64,000 bases of DNA from Chlorocebus sabaeus (GCF_047675955.1 NC_132930.1:48423832-48487831), one strand, 5' to 3'. Positions 44,111-56,225 are shown, counted from the stretch's first letter. Made by a program: numbers and translations. Notes: generated by a model from the letters alone, not told the origin.

Positions 44111-45105
44111 GCCGCAGGGCAGGGGAGCTGGGCAGGAGTGGGATGGGAGTGTGGGGGAGGCTGTGAGCCAGCAGGGCCTGCAGATGGCCACATGGGGGTG
44201 TGAGTGTGGCCCCACGGGCACCTGAGGCCTTGGACTGCAAAATGTGAGGCCGCCTCCAAGGCCGGGAAGGGAGCCTTGTGCTGGGGTTGAATGTGGTCAG
44301 GGCTGAGGTCCATCATGCCCCAGGTGGGAGCCACACACACGTGGGTGGGATTTAAGCCATGGAAAGAGAAGACCCCTGGTTAGGCAGAAGCAGGGAGGAT
44401 GTGGGCTAAGGAGCCATGGCAGGGAGTGGCATGGGAGGGAGGCCTGTGGGGCCAGGTGCATGGCTGGGCACGGGGAGGCTGGGCTCGGGGCAAGCCATGG
44501 GGCACGCTCCTCTCGCACAAATGCTGCCTGAGAGGTTCTCAAGCGTTGTCATCTTAGTCAAATGGAACACGGATGCCACCTTAACCTGAGTCAGGTGAGG
44601 CCGTGCACCCACAGTGGGATCTGGACAGGGGCAAGGGCAATGAGCCCAAGTGCTGGTCTAGGAGGCTCCAACTGCCATGGGCCGCCATGGCAGCGGACAA
44701 AGCCTGATGGCAGAGGGGCTGCCCCAGTTAACCTGGCCCAAAGGTGCAGAAGAGTCTATCAAGGCAGCCGAGGGCAGAGGGCAGCACCGCCCGGTGTCTG
44801 CTCAGCTGTACCCGTGGAGGGCAAGGGTGTCACATGCTTCTACAGCCAAACAGGGTGCCGCAGAAAACACGGAAAACGCACCCCGCCTGAGATAAAGGCA
44901 AAGCTCTCACAAGGCAGCAAGGGAGCATGTGCCAGTGCGAAACCCAGGGTGCAGGTATCGGGCGGGAAAATCCTAAGCAGGATGTGTGGAGACGCCACAG
45001 GGAAATGAGAAGAACCCGGAGAGCCACTTAGACACACTTCAGAAGGCGAAGCCCCAGCTGCGTTTCCACAAAGGGTCAGGGCCTCTCAGCTAGGGAGGAG
45101 GCCCT
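44111..45105 (-). other. MAEA intron 3, unique-looking
   Basis: Nothing recognised. Confidence 0.5.
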
Positions 45106-45109
45106 CACC

Positions 45110-45470
45110 ACAGGGCAGACACACACGGGGCCGGGGAGAAACATGCACATGGAGGGGGGACACGCACATGGCGGGGACGGGGACACGCACATGGGGGGAG
45201 GGGAACACACGCACATGGGGGGGGACACGCACACTGGAGGGGGGGACATGCACACGGGGGGAGGGGGACATGCACACGGGGGGAGGAGAACACACGTACA
45301 CGGGAGAAGGGGGACACACACACACTGGAGGGAGGGGGGACATACGCCCACGGGGGTGGGTGGAGGAAGACGCACACACTGGAGGGAGGGGAACACACAC
45401 ACGGGGGTGGGGACATGCACATGGGGGGAAGGGGGACACACACGGGGAGGGGAACACACGCACATGGGCA
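45110..45470. repeat. Degenerate GGGG-ACAC repeat adjoining MAEA exon 3 donor
   Basis: Irregular units built from GGGGGACACGCACATGGGGG and variants, period roughly 17-35 bp. The array begins within 15 bp of the exon 3 donor at 45475, so the start of intron 3 in the pre-mRNA is a C/U-rich GUGUGU-containing tract. Confidence 0.9.
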
Positions 45471-45475
45471 CCCAC

Positions 45476-45679
45476 CTCGATGCCGCTCTGGCGTGCCAGC
45501 TTGACGGCCGTGTTGTAGTAGCCGCAGCGCAGCAGGTGCTCCACCATCATGCGGTCCATGCGCTTCCTCTTCCACACGCTGGCCGCCGCGGGCTGGTCGC
45601 TGCTGTGCTCTTTGAGGTGCTCGATCCGGCGCTTGCACAGCTTGGCGCTCTCGTCCTCGGCCTGGATGGACTCCACCGC
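45476..45679 (-). CDS. MAEA: MAEA exon 3, helical region and LisH motif
   Basis: Acceptor GGCTCAG precedes GCGGTGGAG. It encodes 68 residues from AVESIQAEDESAKLCKRRIE to RCGYYNTAVKLARQSGIE and ends with donor GTGGGT. The basic KRKRMDRMM segment leads into the LisH dimerisation motif (VEHLLRCGYYNTAVKLA). The exon is GC-rich. A purine/CA-rich degenerate repeat starts within about 15 bp of the donor. Phase 0 to 0. Confidence 0.97.
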
Positions 45680-46290
45680 CTGAGCCACACACAACAGAGA
45701 CCCGGTCAGGACAGGAACACCCTGCAGCCCAGCGCCAAGGGAGGCCAGGCTGCTCCAACCCACAACACTCATAAGGAGAAAGGTGGGGATCGCGGGACAG
45801 GGAAAAACCATGCTCTACCAAGTCCGCCAGGCAGCTGTGCCTGGCCCAAGAGCTGCAGACAGAGGCAGTGAAAAACCCACCGCCTGGATCTGCAGCTTCT
45901 CTCTGTTAGTTCTGCCTTTATATTAACGTACCCTGAAGCCATGTTACCAGATGCATGCAACTTTAAATTTGCTATGCCTTTCTGGTTAAACTGTTTATCG
46001 TTATAAGGTGACTTTAAAAAATCTTGCGCAATACTTTTTTCTTAAAGTCAATTTTGTTAAAAATGAATCAAGCCAGATAGAAACGTTCCAGGCCTGCGCT
46101 GCCCAACACAGCTGCCACCAGCCCACGTGGCTGCCACACACTGAAGGGCAGTGGTGCAACTGAGGAACTGAATTCTTCATTACAATTTAACAGCACGCAC
46201 GGCGACAGACTACTGGACAGATCCAGGACTCGGGCTGGCTTCCTTCAGCACATTCTACGAATCTTGGCTTCCAACTGCTGTGCAGAAATC
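45680..46290 (-). other. MAEA intron 2, includes old DNA-transposon remnant
   Basis: Mostly unique. At about 46095-46195 a text of GCGCTGCCCAACACAGCTGCCACCAGCC type resembles the terminal part of the same fossil DNA transposon seen at 56.6-57.4 kb. Confidence 0.4.
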
Positions 46291-46720
46291 AGCTGTCCTG
46301 CTGTCTTTTGCCCTTAGTTGATTTTCAAATATTTCTTTGACTGTTTTCTTCGATTCCACCGTGTCGGTTTATTTTCACTTACCCTGTGTAGGATTCTGAC
46401 CTGGTGGTACTCATCAGTTCTGAAACCTTGGTCACTCTCCCGGCACCATCTCTGTCCCCACCCACTCGTGGGCTCTGGTGAAACGCACCACAGGTTTCTG
46501 CACTATTCTGTGCTTTACTCTCGCAGCAACTTTGATTTTTCAATCTCTGTGTTCCATTCTAGATCATTACTTCAGACCCACCCTCCAGTTCACTAATTCC
46601 ATCTTTAGCTTTGTCTAACTGTTAACTGTTAAACTGTTACAGGCAAACGTTGAGTTTTTCACTTTTGTTATTGTATTTCCCATTTATTGAAGTTTTAATT
46701 CCTTTTAAACTCTAAATCTC
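46290..46720 (-). mobile_element. Old LINE remnant, minus orientation
   Basis: T-rich reversed L1 3'-region phrases (GAGTTTTTCACTTTTGTTATTG, CATTTATTGAAGTTTTAATTCC). Degenerate; family uncertain. Confidence 0.5.
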
Positions 46721-47023
46721 TCTTTTTTTTTTTTTTTTTTTTTTTTAGAGACAGAGTCTCTGTGCAGGCTGAAGTGTAGTGGTGCGATCTCAGCTCACTG
46801 CAACCTCCAGCTCCTGGGTTCAAGCGATTCTCCCACCTCAGTCTCCTGAGTAGCTGGGACCACAGGCGCACACCATGCCTAGCTAATTTTTCTGTATTTT
46901 AATAGAGACGGGGTTTCGCCATGTTGGCCAGGCTGGTCTTGAACTCCTGACCTCAGGTGATCCACCTGCCTTGGCCTCCCAAAGAGCTGGGATTACAGGT
47001 ACCAGCCACTGTGCCTGGCCAAT
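46721..47023 (-). mobile_element. Alu, minus orientation
   Basis: T22 head, AGAGACAGAGTCTCTGTGC, end CACTGTGCCTGGCC. Confidence 0.94.
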
Positions 47024-47025
47024 CA

Positions 47026-47309
47026 CTTTTTTTTTTTTTTTTTTTTTTTAAGACAGTGTCTCGCTCTGCTGCCCAGGCTGGAGTACAGTGACACAATCTC
47101 TGCTCGCTGCAGCCTCGACCTCCTGGGCTCAAGCGATTCTCCTGCCTCAGCCTCCCAAGTAGCTGAGACTACAGGTGTGTGCCACCACGCCTGGCTAATA
47201 TTTTTTGTACAGATGGGGTTTCGCCATGTTGCCCGGGCTGGTGTCAAACTCCTGGGCTCAAGCAATCTACCTGCCTCACCCTTCCAAAGTGAGCCACGGT
47301 GTCCAGCCT
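47026..47309 (-). mobile_element. Alu (J/S-type), minus orientation, tandem
   Basis: T23 head, AAGACAGTGTCTCGCTCTGC, end CACGGTGTCCAGCC, with a short deletion near the 5' end. It directly follows the previous Alu. Confidence 0.93.
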
Positions 47310-47357
47310 TAAATCACTTTTTATACTTTCTGTTCCCTGCAGAGATTTTCAAACTCT

Positions 47358-47638
47358 TTTGAGGCAGGGTCTCACTGTCGCCCAGCTAGAGCGTGCAATG
47401 GCACGATCATGGCTCACTGCAGCCTTGACCTCCTGGGTTCAAGCAATCCTTCAGCCTCAGCCTCCTGAGTAACCGCTGGGGCTACAGGAGGACACCAGTA
47501 CCCTTGGCCGTTTTTTTATGTTTTGTGGAGATGGGGTCTCCCTATGTTGCCCAGGCTGGTCTCAAACTCCTGGGCTCAAGTGATTCTGCTGCCTCAGCTT
47601 TCCAGTGCTTTCCAGGTGTGAGCCACCACGCCCAGCCT
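47358..47638 (-). mobile_element. Old Alu (J-type), minus orientation
   Basis: TTTTGAGGCAGGGTCTCACTG to CACCACGCCCAGCC; strongly diverged. Third of three adjacent Alus in the same orientation. Confidence 0.9.
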
Positions 47639-48358
47639 ATTTCTCTTCTTTAAGCACAGTGAGGTGTGGCACCTGGCAGCCCCCACCCCTGCAGTCCGTG
47701 CAGCCCTCTGTCTACTGTCTGCTGGGTCTCCAACCCACCGTGGTGTCGAGACAGGGTCTCACTGTCACCCAGGCTGTCTCCGTGCTGCACGTTGGACTTG
47801 AAAACTAAGAACCTAAGAATCATCTTATGCCCATATTGAAGGTATTCTCCCCATGAAAGACTCTGAATTGACTCTACCCGGAGCTGGAAGGCACCACCAG
47901 ACTCCAACCGGGACCACCTCACTGGAGTGAAGGCTAAGGGTCTCCGATCACCCCAGTCCTCTGAACCTAGGCTGCAACACTGTGTCAATGCCAGTCCACT
48001 TCCGGTACACCCCACCCTGAGTGTAATACTGTGGGGTCCCAGCTTCTCTCCACTGGGCCCCACTTTCCTCGGCCTGAGTCATCGGTCCTTACCTCCATCT
48101 GGCCTGGCCAACACTCTGGGGGCAACAGCAGTCTCTTGCCGCTCACCTCTGACTCCCTGCCCGTCGGTTCTGGCCTGGTGATTCCTTTCTATTTCATATT
48201 CTATTGGGTATTTTTAGTGCGATGTTTCAAGATATCTTATCCCACTTTCTGGGTGTCTTCAGTGGGCCAGATTAGTCCCAATGCCCCGTCCACCAATCCC
48301 AGTGACAAGGAACTCCACACTCTCCTTGGAGGTGAAATTCCATCTAAAAATAATCAAT
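47639..48358 (-). other. MAEA intron 2, unique-looking
   Basis: A short Alu-like scrap, GAGACAGGGTCTCACTGTCACCC, lies at about 47749. Otherwise nothing recognised. Confidence 0.5.
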
Positions 48359-48662
48359 CAGGTTGGGTGCAGTGGTTCATGCCTGTAATCCCAGCTTTGG
48401 GAGGCCAAGGCAGGTGAATCACCTGAGACCAGGAGTTCAAGACCAGCCTGGCTAACATGGTGAAACCCCATCTCTACTAAAAATACAAAAATTAGCCAGG
48501 CATGGTGGCACGCACCTGTAATCCCAGCTACCCGTGAGGCTGAGGCAGGAGAATCGCATGAACCCAGGACGTGGAGGCTGCAGTGAGCCGAGATCGCACC
48601 ACTGAACTCCAGCCTGAGTGACAGAGCGAGACTCTATCTCAAAAAAAAAAAAAAAAAAAAAA
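48359..48662 (+). mobile_element. Alu, plus orientation
   Basis: GGTTGGGTGCAGTGGTTCATG to A22 tail; both arms present. It lies about 260 bp downstream (minus-strand sense) of the MAEA exon 2 donor. Confidence 0.94.
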
Positions 48663-48924
48663 TCAATCAACCTGCTGTACATCCTGGCCTCCCTGTGGCC
48701 TGGGCTCTGGACACTCCTGGAACGAGACAACACGGTCCCTACAGGAACAGCAAGCTGGCCTGCTCAGCCGACAGTGGCCCCAGAAGGCAAGCAGCAGGGA
48801 AGAGGGCCCCCAACCACACCTCCCACATTCCCACCATAGCAGCTTGCCTGTCTTAGGCCTCAGTTTCAAGACAAAAGGGGTGTCCATGCCCCCGGCCAAA
48901 GAGGGACCGCCGGGCGGGACCAAC

Positions 48925-49107
48925 CTTCCTCTTGAGGACGCTGAGCTTCTCCACCACGCCGTCCAGCAGGCTGACCACGGAGTCCACGGCAGGGCAGCCG
49001 CTCAGTGTCTTCTCCAGCTCGGCCACCACCATGGTGACGTGGCTCGTCTCCCGGTCAATGTTCTTCTGAGCGGCGCGAAAGCGTTTGTTCAGCGTCTCGT
49101 AGGGCAC
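48925..49107 (-). CDS. MAEA: MAEA exon 2, N-terminal coiled region
   Basis: Acceptor CTGTCTAG precedes GTGCCCTACG. It encodes 61 residues from [20 protein letters not shown] to [15 protein letters not shown] and ends with donor GTTGGT, a weak match (only GT and little else). Phase 0 to 0. The preceding exon would encode the first 23 residues and is outside the window. Confidence 0.97.
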
Positions 49108-51755
49108 CTAGACAGGAAGGAGGATGGTGAGGAACCGCTCCCCTGGTGTGAGCCCCACCAGCCACACACCCAGGACACACCACGTCTCCTCATGGCACTT
49201 GTAGAGGCAGAAGTCTCAGGAGGTTCTTGGTCTCAAAGGATCTACTCTAAACCTCAACCAAGACCCACAAAAGCCCTGGTGAGCGGAGAGCCACTCCACA
49301 TCCCTGGATGAGAAGCAACCGCAATTTTTGCCAAAAACGTTGTAAGTGTATGTAGGCAAAATAAACCCAAAGTTCATCTAGAATAATGAACAGTCAAAGA
49401 AATTTCCAAATAGGAGAGCAGTGACCGGGGCGTGAGGCCATCAGATGGTAAAACACAGGATTGGCCGGTGATCAGCTAGGCTGGTGCGGCTGCAGGCGCC
49501 ACCGCACGAGGCCGGGCCGGGCAGGGACAAGGGTGCACGGGGCGTGGGCTCCACACGGGTTGGGGTTGGGCACAGCAAGCCTCAAACACGCAGCTGAAGC
49601 CACGGCGCACAACTCACACCCTCCTGCACGAGAGCATTTGCCTTCCCCACTCATAAAAATCATCCATTCCCTATGGAAAATAATCTTAACGTCATCGTTA
49701 GTCTTCTGTCCCTCTGGAGAGAAGTGCTGCCGAGTTCTTCTCTGCCCATTCCCTGTGCTCTACGGTTTGAAAGCAGCATGAATGACAGAATCACGCCCCA
49801 GCGCTCCCCAGCCGCCATGGCCGGGCTCTGGCAGGAAACACTGCCCGTGGTCGTGGTCCTAGCTGTGCTGGCAGCCAGCAGCTCACCGCACAGTGTGTCA
49901 GCAACATGGCCATGCTGCTGCCCGGGAGCAGTGGGCCCAACTCTGCCGTCGCAGCTGTGCTGGAACAAGCGCTCCACCTCTGCCTCATCTCCAGCCGTGC
50001 CCAACCACGGGGGACAGACTCTCGGGCACTGCCTGCTCCCCCAGCCCTGGGCGGGCCTCGACCTCGAATCAGCCACTGTGCTTAGCCGTGAGGTCACGTG
50101 AGGAAGGCAGGGCTGCAGTGAGGGAGACCAGGACGCAGATCAGCACTTGGGCTTCCCAGGACTGACACAGCCAGGGCAACAGAGACTGGGCTGGCCTCCG
50201 TCAAGGAAGGAGTCACACAGCAGGGCTCTTCCCCAGACTTTCCCCCCGAAAGCAGGAGCAGGAGGAGGGTGGCAAGGCCAGCTCTGAGCCATTCCCCTCG
50301 GCTGCCACTCCCCACTCAGCCTGGCCCCAGCTGCCCTCCACTCAGACATCCCCCAGGGCCGATGTGGACCCACCACAGGTGACAGTGTGCACACACTCTC
50401 GTTCACACCAGACAGCCACACAGGAGGGCATGTAAATGGCAGCCAGCATCACCATCTGCTACCGAGCAGGACTCACACTTACTGGTGAGCAAATGAGTCT
50501 TAGGATGTTGAGAAGGCAGGCAGGGAAGCTGTCAAGGTACAACACGATTAACCAACTCACAAAGCAGTGACAACACGAGATGGACTCGAAGCCAGGCACC
50601 GTGTGTGGCATCCGGAACCAAGCTTGCTGGTGCCACACGGCCTGGGGTCCCATCACCCACACTGCCCACCTTCAAGATTTCTGCCAAGGATTCGGGACCG
50701 CTTAGGAAAGTTGGGAAAAATTCTTTTTTTGTGCTCTACATCCAGTGATGGGAAGTCACAGCAGACAGCACTTCAGCTCTCCATAAATACCTGACCAGTG
50801 CAAGCAAGCTCAACGAGACCCACTGGGGAAGGCCCCAAAGGCCCCCGAGGCTCTGACACCACAGCCAGACACCCACCCGCGCCGCGCGACTCTCCCACTG
50901 GAGACCCTATCTGAGCGTGTCCTGCCACGAGCTGGAATTTCTAAAGGACGCAAAGCACACTCAGTCTTCGCTCTGCTCTGCCGGGGTCTCACACGAGCAG
51001 GACAGAAAGTCTTTGCCATTAGACGGACAGACAAAGAGGCACAACCATCCTCGCTTGCACGGAGGAACCCACACAGCATCCACACACCAGCACATTCCAG
51101 ACCGCCACCAGGAAAGCAAGGCCTCTCTGGATATCCCTCAGCTGCATTCAAGTTCTTCGCGGGAACGGGGCCTTTCCGACCTGTCCGATCGCTGGCGGGC
51201 CATCCGCCTCACCGCGGTGCTTACGCTGCTCAGGCACAGGGCAGCTCCGGGCAGCTGATGTGCTACAGACAGGAACTCCCAGGGCAAGGCAAAGAGGCCC
51301 TGCCCAAAACTCGCTATGGTTACGCAGGACGCGAGCATGAAGGAGGCCCAGGAGGGGCTCACCGGGGCCACGGTGTCTTCCCAACTGGGAAGACCCCCAC
51401 CTCCCTGCCAGTGGCTCTCAGGGTCCACGTCCAGCCGCTTACTCCTCAGGCCTCCCACGCCTCTGCGCACGCTCCTCCCACCTCCCTGCCTCCGCTCCTC
51501 CTCCTGCTGCTCCTCTAGCGCTGGCCTGGGGCTACCCAATCTGCGTTCAGCGGATGAGCACCGCAGACCCTCTCCCTCCTGCGGGGCAGCTGCTGACCAC
51601 GCCCCCCAGAGACGCCAAGCCAGCCCCGGAAAGCAGCGCCTCCTCTTCCGGGGGACCCAGCACGTGACTCCCGGCCCTAAAAACTCCCCTACACTGGCCT
51701 GGGCCGGCTGGTTAGCAACACCCCCTTCACAGGCTCCTTAAAGGGCATTTGGTGA
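49108..51755 (-). other. MAEA intron 1, unique GC-rich part
   Basis: No exon, Alu or obvious repeat seen. MAEA exon 1 is not here: no stretch encoding the expected MAVQESAAQL start was found. Confidence 0.55.
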
Positions 51756-51950
51756 CCGAGTGAGTGGAATTTCAGAAATGCTGAAGACTCTAACTCGAGC
51801 CAAATTATCACTCAAGAATGAGGACAAACTGAAGTTGCTTTCAGATATGCAAGGGCTGAAAGCTGAACACACACAAACTTTTCTGGGAGAAAAACTTCTC
51901 AGAAATATTGCTTAGTGACCAAACATAACAAATCCATGGAGAAAGACAAT

Positions 51951-52036
51951 GTAAGACACAAGATACAGCACTGCAGAGAGGGGCCAGCAGATTGTAAGAC
52001 ACAAGAAACAGCACTGCAGAGAGGGGCCAGCAGAAA
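51951..52036. repeat. 43-bp tandem duplication
   Basis: GTAAGACACAAGATACAGCA and GTAAGACACAAGAAACAGCA start two units, 51951 and 51994, otherwise near identical. Confidence 0.92.
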
Positions 52037-53097
52037 ATATAGCTCGCCCAAATGAGGACAGGCAACCTAACAGACTGTATCACAAGAAGAACTGTGAAAA
52101 GGGGCAAAGCACTAAAAATAGATTCCTAATAGCACAGGCAACAGAAAGAGACAAATGGGACTACATCAAACTTAAACATTGCAGCGCAGGAAAAACCAAG
52201 AGAGTAAAAAATGGGAAAAAATAGCTACAATCCAGGATCTGCATATGAAGCTACTATCCCGAATGCACTTTTAAAAACTCCTACAACTCCACAACAAAAT
52301 GAAATCTTCAATTTTAAAATGGGTGAAGGACTTAAGACACTTCTACAGAGAAGATAAACCAATGGCCAAGCGGTACATGACAAGATGCTCCACACCACCA
52401 ACCACTTGGCAGACGCAAGTGCAAACGGGAGGCATCACCTTGTGCCTGCTAGGACGGCGATCGCTGAACACGAAAGCTACGCCATGGCAGGAAGCGGAGC
52501 AGCGGGACCCGCGTGCAGGGCCAGGGAATGTGCCCAGCGCAGTGTGGAGAGCAGCCAGGCAATTCCTCAGAACGTTAGGCACTAGGCTCCTGAGTCCCCA
52601 GCAGGCCACGAGAACTGAAGGCAGGGTCCCAGGAGGTATCTGCACAGCTGTGTTCATGGCAGCCACGAGGCAGAAGCAACCCAAATGTCCATCACCAGGG
52701 GAATGAAGGAAGAAAACGTGGCAGTCACACGCCACATAATGACATTTTGGTCAACAACAGACCGTACAGGTGATGGTAGTCGCATTAAGATTAGGACACT
52801 GCATTCTCACTGCACCTTTTCTGTGTTTCCACATGTATGATGCAAACCACCGCCGTGGAACAGCCGCCTGTGGTATTCAGCACAGTGACACGCTGAACAG
52901 GTTTGCAGCCCAGGAGGGTTGTACCACGTGTACACACAGGCTGTACCACGGTGCGAGCATGCAGCAGCCACACCGTCTGGGCTCCTGTGAATTAGTCCGT
53001 TCTGCGATGTTCGCACGGTGAAGTCGCCTAATGATGCACTTCTCAGAGCTTTTCCATGTAAGTGGCACATGACTGTATCTGCACATGTAACAGTTCA

Positions 53098-53555
53098 TTT
53101 CAGGCATCAACTTGATTGGATTAGGGATACCTAGAGAACCCATGAAGCATTACTTCTGGGTGTGCCGGTGCGGGTTTTCCAGAGGAGACTGGTGGATGAG
53201 TGGGAAGATGCCCTCCAGGTGAGTGGCACCACCCAGCCCGCTGGGGCCCAGACAGAACGAGAAAGGAAGAGGATAAGCAATTTCCTCTCCCTCCTGGAGC
53301 TGGGACCCTGCCCTTTGGCATCAGAACTCCAGGGTCTCTGGCCTTTGGACATTGGGACTTGCACCAGCATCCCCCAGGGTTCTCAGGCCTTTGGCTCTGG
53401 ACTGAGCCATGCACCAGCTTCCCAGGGTCTCCAGGGTGCAACTCTGCTGGGGGACTCAGCCTCTGTAATCACATGAGCTGATTCCCCAACAAATCCCCTC
53501 ATCTATCAATATCCAGTATGAGTTCTGTCTCCCTGGGGAAAACTAACACAACACA
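53098..53555 (+). mobile_element. Ancient interspersed repeat, copy 1 (family unresolved)
   Basis: Runs from ATCAACTTGATTGGATTAGG, through TTCTGGGTGTGCCGGTG and GGGTCTCCAG, to TCTCCCTGGGGAAAACTAAC. It matches a widespread ancient mammalian repeat whose consensus ends TTTCTCTGGAGAACCCTGAC. I do not name the family; an LTR or DNA element is possible. It is inserted into the L1. Confidence 0.65.
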
Positions 53556-53974
53556 CAGTGGAATAGTATTCAGCCTTTTAAAAGAAGGCAGTCCTCTCAC
53601 ACGCTGTAACATGGATGAATCTTGAGGACCTTCTGCTGAGTGAAAAAAGTCAATCATGAAAAGACGAATCTGCATGACTCTGCTTGTGTGAGGTATCTCA
53701 CACAGTCCGACTCTTAGACACAGAAAGCAGAATGGTGGATGCCAGGGGCTGGGGTGGGGAGGAGGCAGTTTTGTTCAATGGCTATGGAGTTTCCAGTTTG
53801 CAAGATGAGAGGGTCCTAGTGATACAGATGGTATGACGGTACTGTGTGCTTATGGTACAGTGTCTGTGCTATAAATGGATAAAGTGGTTGCTGTATAAAA
53901 CGGTTGATGGCAAATTTTATATATATGTAACATTAATAATGTCTTAAATTTTAAAATGTTAAAAAAATTCTAAT

Positions 53975-54845
53975 GAATTTTGATAAATGGCACCTGATTG
54001 CAAGACTTCTTATAAAGCTAGAGTGATCAAGCCACTACAGCACTGGTCTAGGAATGGATACAGTGGTCAATGCAGGTGGGGAACCCAGAAAAGGACCCAC
54101 AGGCAGGGCCCATTTACATCCAGCCAAGGGGCCAAGGCTACTGAGGGGAAGGACAGTCTCTGCAACAGCCAGGACAAGGAAGGGATGGCCCTCAACCCAA
54201 ACCTCACATCCCCATGACAAGTGCTTCCGTATAGACCACGGACCTAAACATAAAAGCTCAAACTGTGAAACTCCTTAGAAGGAAACATGGGAGAAAATCT
54301 TCGCATCCTTGAGACAAGCAACGGCTTCTTAGGAGGATATAAAATGCACCAACTGTAAAAGAAAAATCCATCCTCTGAACCTTATCAAAACTAAAACTTC
54401 TCCTCTTCAGAAAACAATGTAGAAAATAAGAACATGAGCCATAGACTGGGAGAAGGCCTTCATAGCACACCTGACAAAGAGCTTCCATCTGGAATACGGC
54501 CAACTCCTGCAGCCTCAGTATTAGGACAAGCAACCCCCCGACCCGTTTGTGTGTTTTTTTTTTTGAGACAGAGTCTCACTCCATCACCCAGGCTGGAGTG
54601 CAATGACGCAATCTCGGCTCACTGCAACCTCTGCCTCCCGGGTTCAAGCGATTGTCCTGCCTCAGCCTCCCGAGTAGCTAGGACTACAGGCACCCGCCAC
54701 CTCACCCAGTTAGCAATCTCATTTTTTTAATGGGGAAAAGGTTTGAACAGGAACATCACAAAAAAGTTCTATGAAGGGCAGGTAATCTCTAGGAAGACAT
54801 GCAACATCATGAGCTGTCCGGGAAATGCAAATTAGACCACGGCGG
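53975..54845 (+). mobile_element. Old L1 fragment, plus orientation, split by Alu
   Basis: CTTCTTATAAAGCTAGAGTG, CTCCTTAGAAGGAAACATGG, GACAAAGAGCTTCCATCTGG, then after the Alu CTCTAGGAAGACATGCAAC and GGGAAATGCAAATTAG. Typical L1 ORF2/3' text; dead copy. It continues at 56035-56225. Confidence 0.78.
54557..54717 (-). mobile_element. Truncated Alu, minus orientation, inserted in L1
   Basis: T9 head, GAGACAGAGTCTCACTCC, ends after CCACCTCACCCAGTTAGC; only one arm remains. Confidence 0.9.
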
Positions 54846-54849
54846 AAGG

Positions 54850-55915
54850 CATGATGATGAATTTTACGGGTCCATTTGACGCTGCCAGGTTCCCCAACAA
54901 ATATTTGGCCAAGTATTATTCTGGGTGTGTCTGTGAGAGCATTCTAGGATGGGATTAATGTGTCAATGGGTAGACTGAGGAAAGCCCACAGCCTTCCCAT
55001 TGGGGAGGGGCCTGCCCAATCTGCTGAGGACCTGAAGGGAAGGGCAAGGCTGGGTAAGAAGGAACTCCTCCTGTGGGCGGGGCATGGTCTTTTCTGGCCT
55101 TTGCACTTGGTCTAAAACCCTGGCTCTTCCTGAATCTCCCGCCCGCCTGACAGCTTCCGGGTTAAAACTGTTACCGTCGGCCTTCTTGGTCCTCAGACCT
55201 TGAGACTCAGACTGGAACTACATTTCAGCTCTCCAGGGTCTCCAGCTTGGGACTTAGCCTCAATAACTGCACCAGCCAATTCTTTGTGATACATCTCCTT
55301 ACGTGCACGCATGTGCACACACACGCACCCCCCCCACACACACACCCCCCACACGCACGCACACGCACCCACACATGTGCGCACACACCCACATGCACAC
55401 GCACCCACACGCACGCACCCACACACGTGCGCACACCCCCGCGCACACCCCCACACCCACACGCACGCACCCACACACGTGCGCACACACCCACACCCAC
55501 ACGCACGCACCCACACGTGTGCACACACACCCACACGCACGCACCCATGCACGCGCACACACCACACAACGCACGCACCCACACACGTGCGCACGCACCC
55601 ACACGCACATGCACGCACCACACACATGCGCACACACCCACATGCACGCACCCACGCACGCGCACACACCACACAACGCACGCACCCACACACGTGCGCA
55701 CGCACCCACACGCACACGCATGCACCACACGTGCGCACCCACATACACGCACCCACGCACGCGCACACACCACACAACGCACGCACCCACACACGTGCGC
55801 ACGCACCCACACGCACACGCACGCACCACACACGTGAGCACACACCCACGCACGCACGCGCACACACCCACACACACGGGCGCCACTGGCTCTGTTTCTC
55901 TGGAGAACTCTGGCA
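54850..55915 (+). mobile_element. Ancient interspersed repeat, copy 2, containing expanded CA/CG array
   Basis: Same family as 53098-53555: TTCTGGGTGTGTCTGTGAG, GTCAATGGGTAGACTGAGG, GGGTCTCCAGCTTG, GATACATCTCCTTACG. After the array it ends with GGCTCTGTTTCTCTGGAGAAC. The consensus has an internal simple repeat at this point, which is here expanded to nearly 600 bp. Confidence 0.7.
55300..55880. repeat. CA/CG-rich array (CACGCACCCACACA type), MAEA intron 1
   Basis: About 580 bp of alternating purine-pyrimidine text with units such as CGCACGCACCCACACACGTG and a longer period near 110 bp seen from the recurring CACACCACACAACGCACGC. Alternating CG/CA runs favour Z-DNA. Long open frames on both strands are compositional. 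Confidence 0.95.
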
Positions 55916-56034
55916 CCCAGAAGAACAGTTCCAAGTCAAGAGACCGCCACCACATGCTGTGGAGCCGGGATACCTGGACTCTTGCTGGCCGCCGTTCTAA
56001 TGATCCTTCTGGAAAAAGCGCTTAGTTCTTTAAA

Positions 56035-56225
56035 AGGTAAAGACACCGACCAGATGACTCAGTCATTCCACTCCCAAGAAAAATGGACATAGAATATCCA
56101 CATACAGGTGCAGGAATGCTTGTTCACCACAGTTCCAAACGTCCATTGACCAGGATGGGTAAACAAACCGTGGTGTGCCCACAAAGAAGAGTCCTCCAGC
56201 AATCAGAGGGAGGGCCGTGCCGCCT
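56035..56225 (+). mobile_element. Old L1 fragment, plus orientation
   Basis: GATGACTCAGTCATTCCACTCC, CCAAACGTCCATTGACCAGG, AACCGTGGTGTGCCC: L1 3' text continuing the 54.8-kb fragment. Confidence 0.7.

Larger units (their letters stand above)
51760..53960 (+). mobile_element. Old L1 (L1M-type) 3' half, plus orientation, interrupted
   Basis: Signature phrases: TTTCAGATATGCAAGGGC; ACAAATGGGACTACATCAAAC; ACCAATGGCCAAGCGGTAC; GCAACCCAAATGTCCATCACC; AATAGTATTCAGCC; and TGGTGGATGCCAGGGGCTGG. Interrupted at about 53098-53555 by another old element. No intact ORF. Confidence 0.8.

Noticed and set aside
42859..44340. 493-codon open frame on the minus strand, rich in Pro/Thr/His
   Set aside because: It lies wholly on the 36-bp minisatellite; a period divisible by three keeps all frames open. 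No domain, and it sits inside MAEA intron 3.
55225..56025. Cys/Val- and His/Thr-rich open frames
   Set aside because: Frames over the CA/CG simple array; not proteins.
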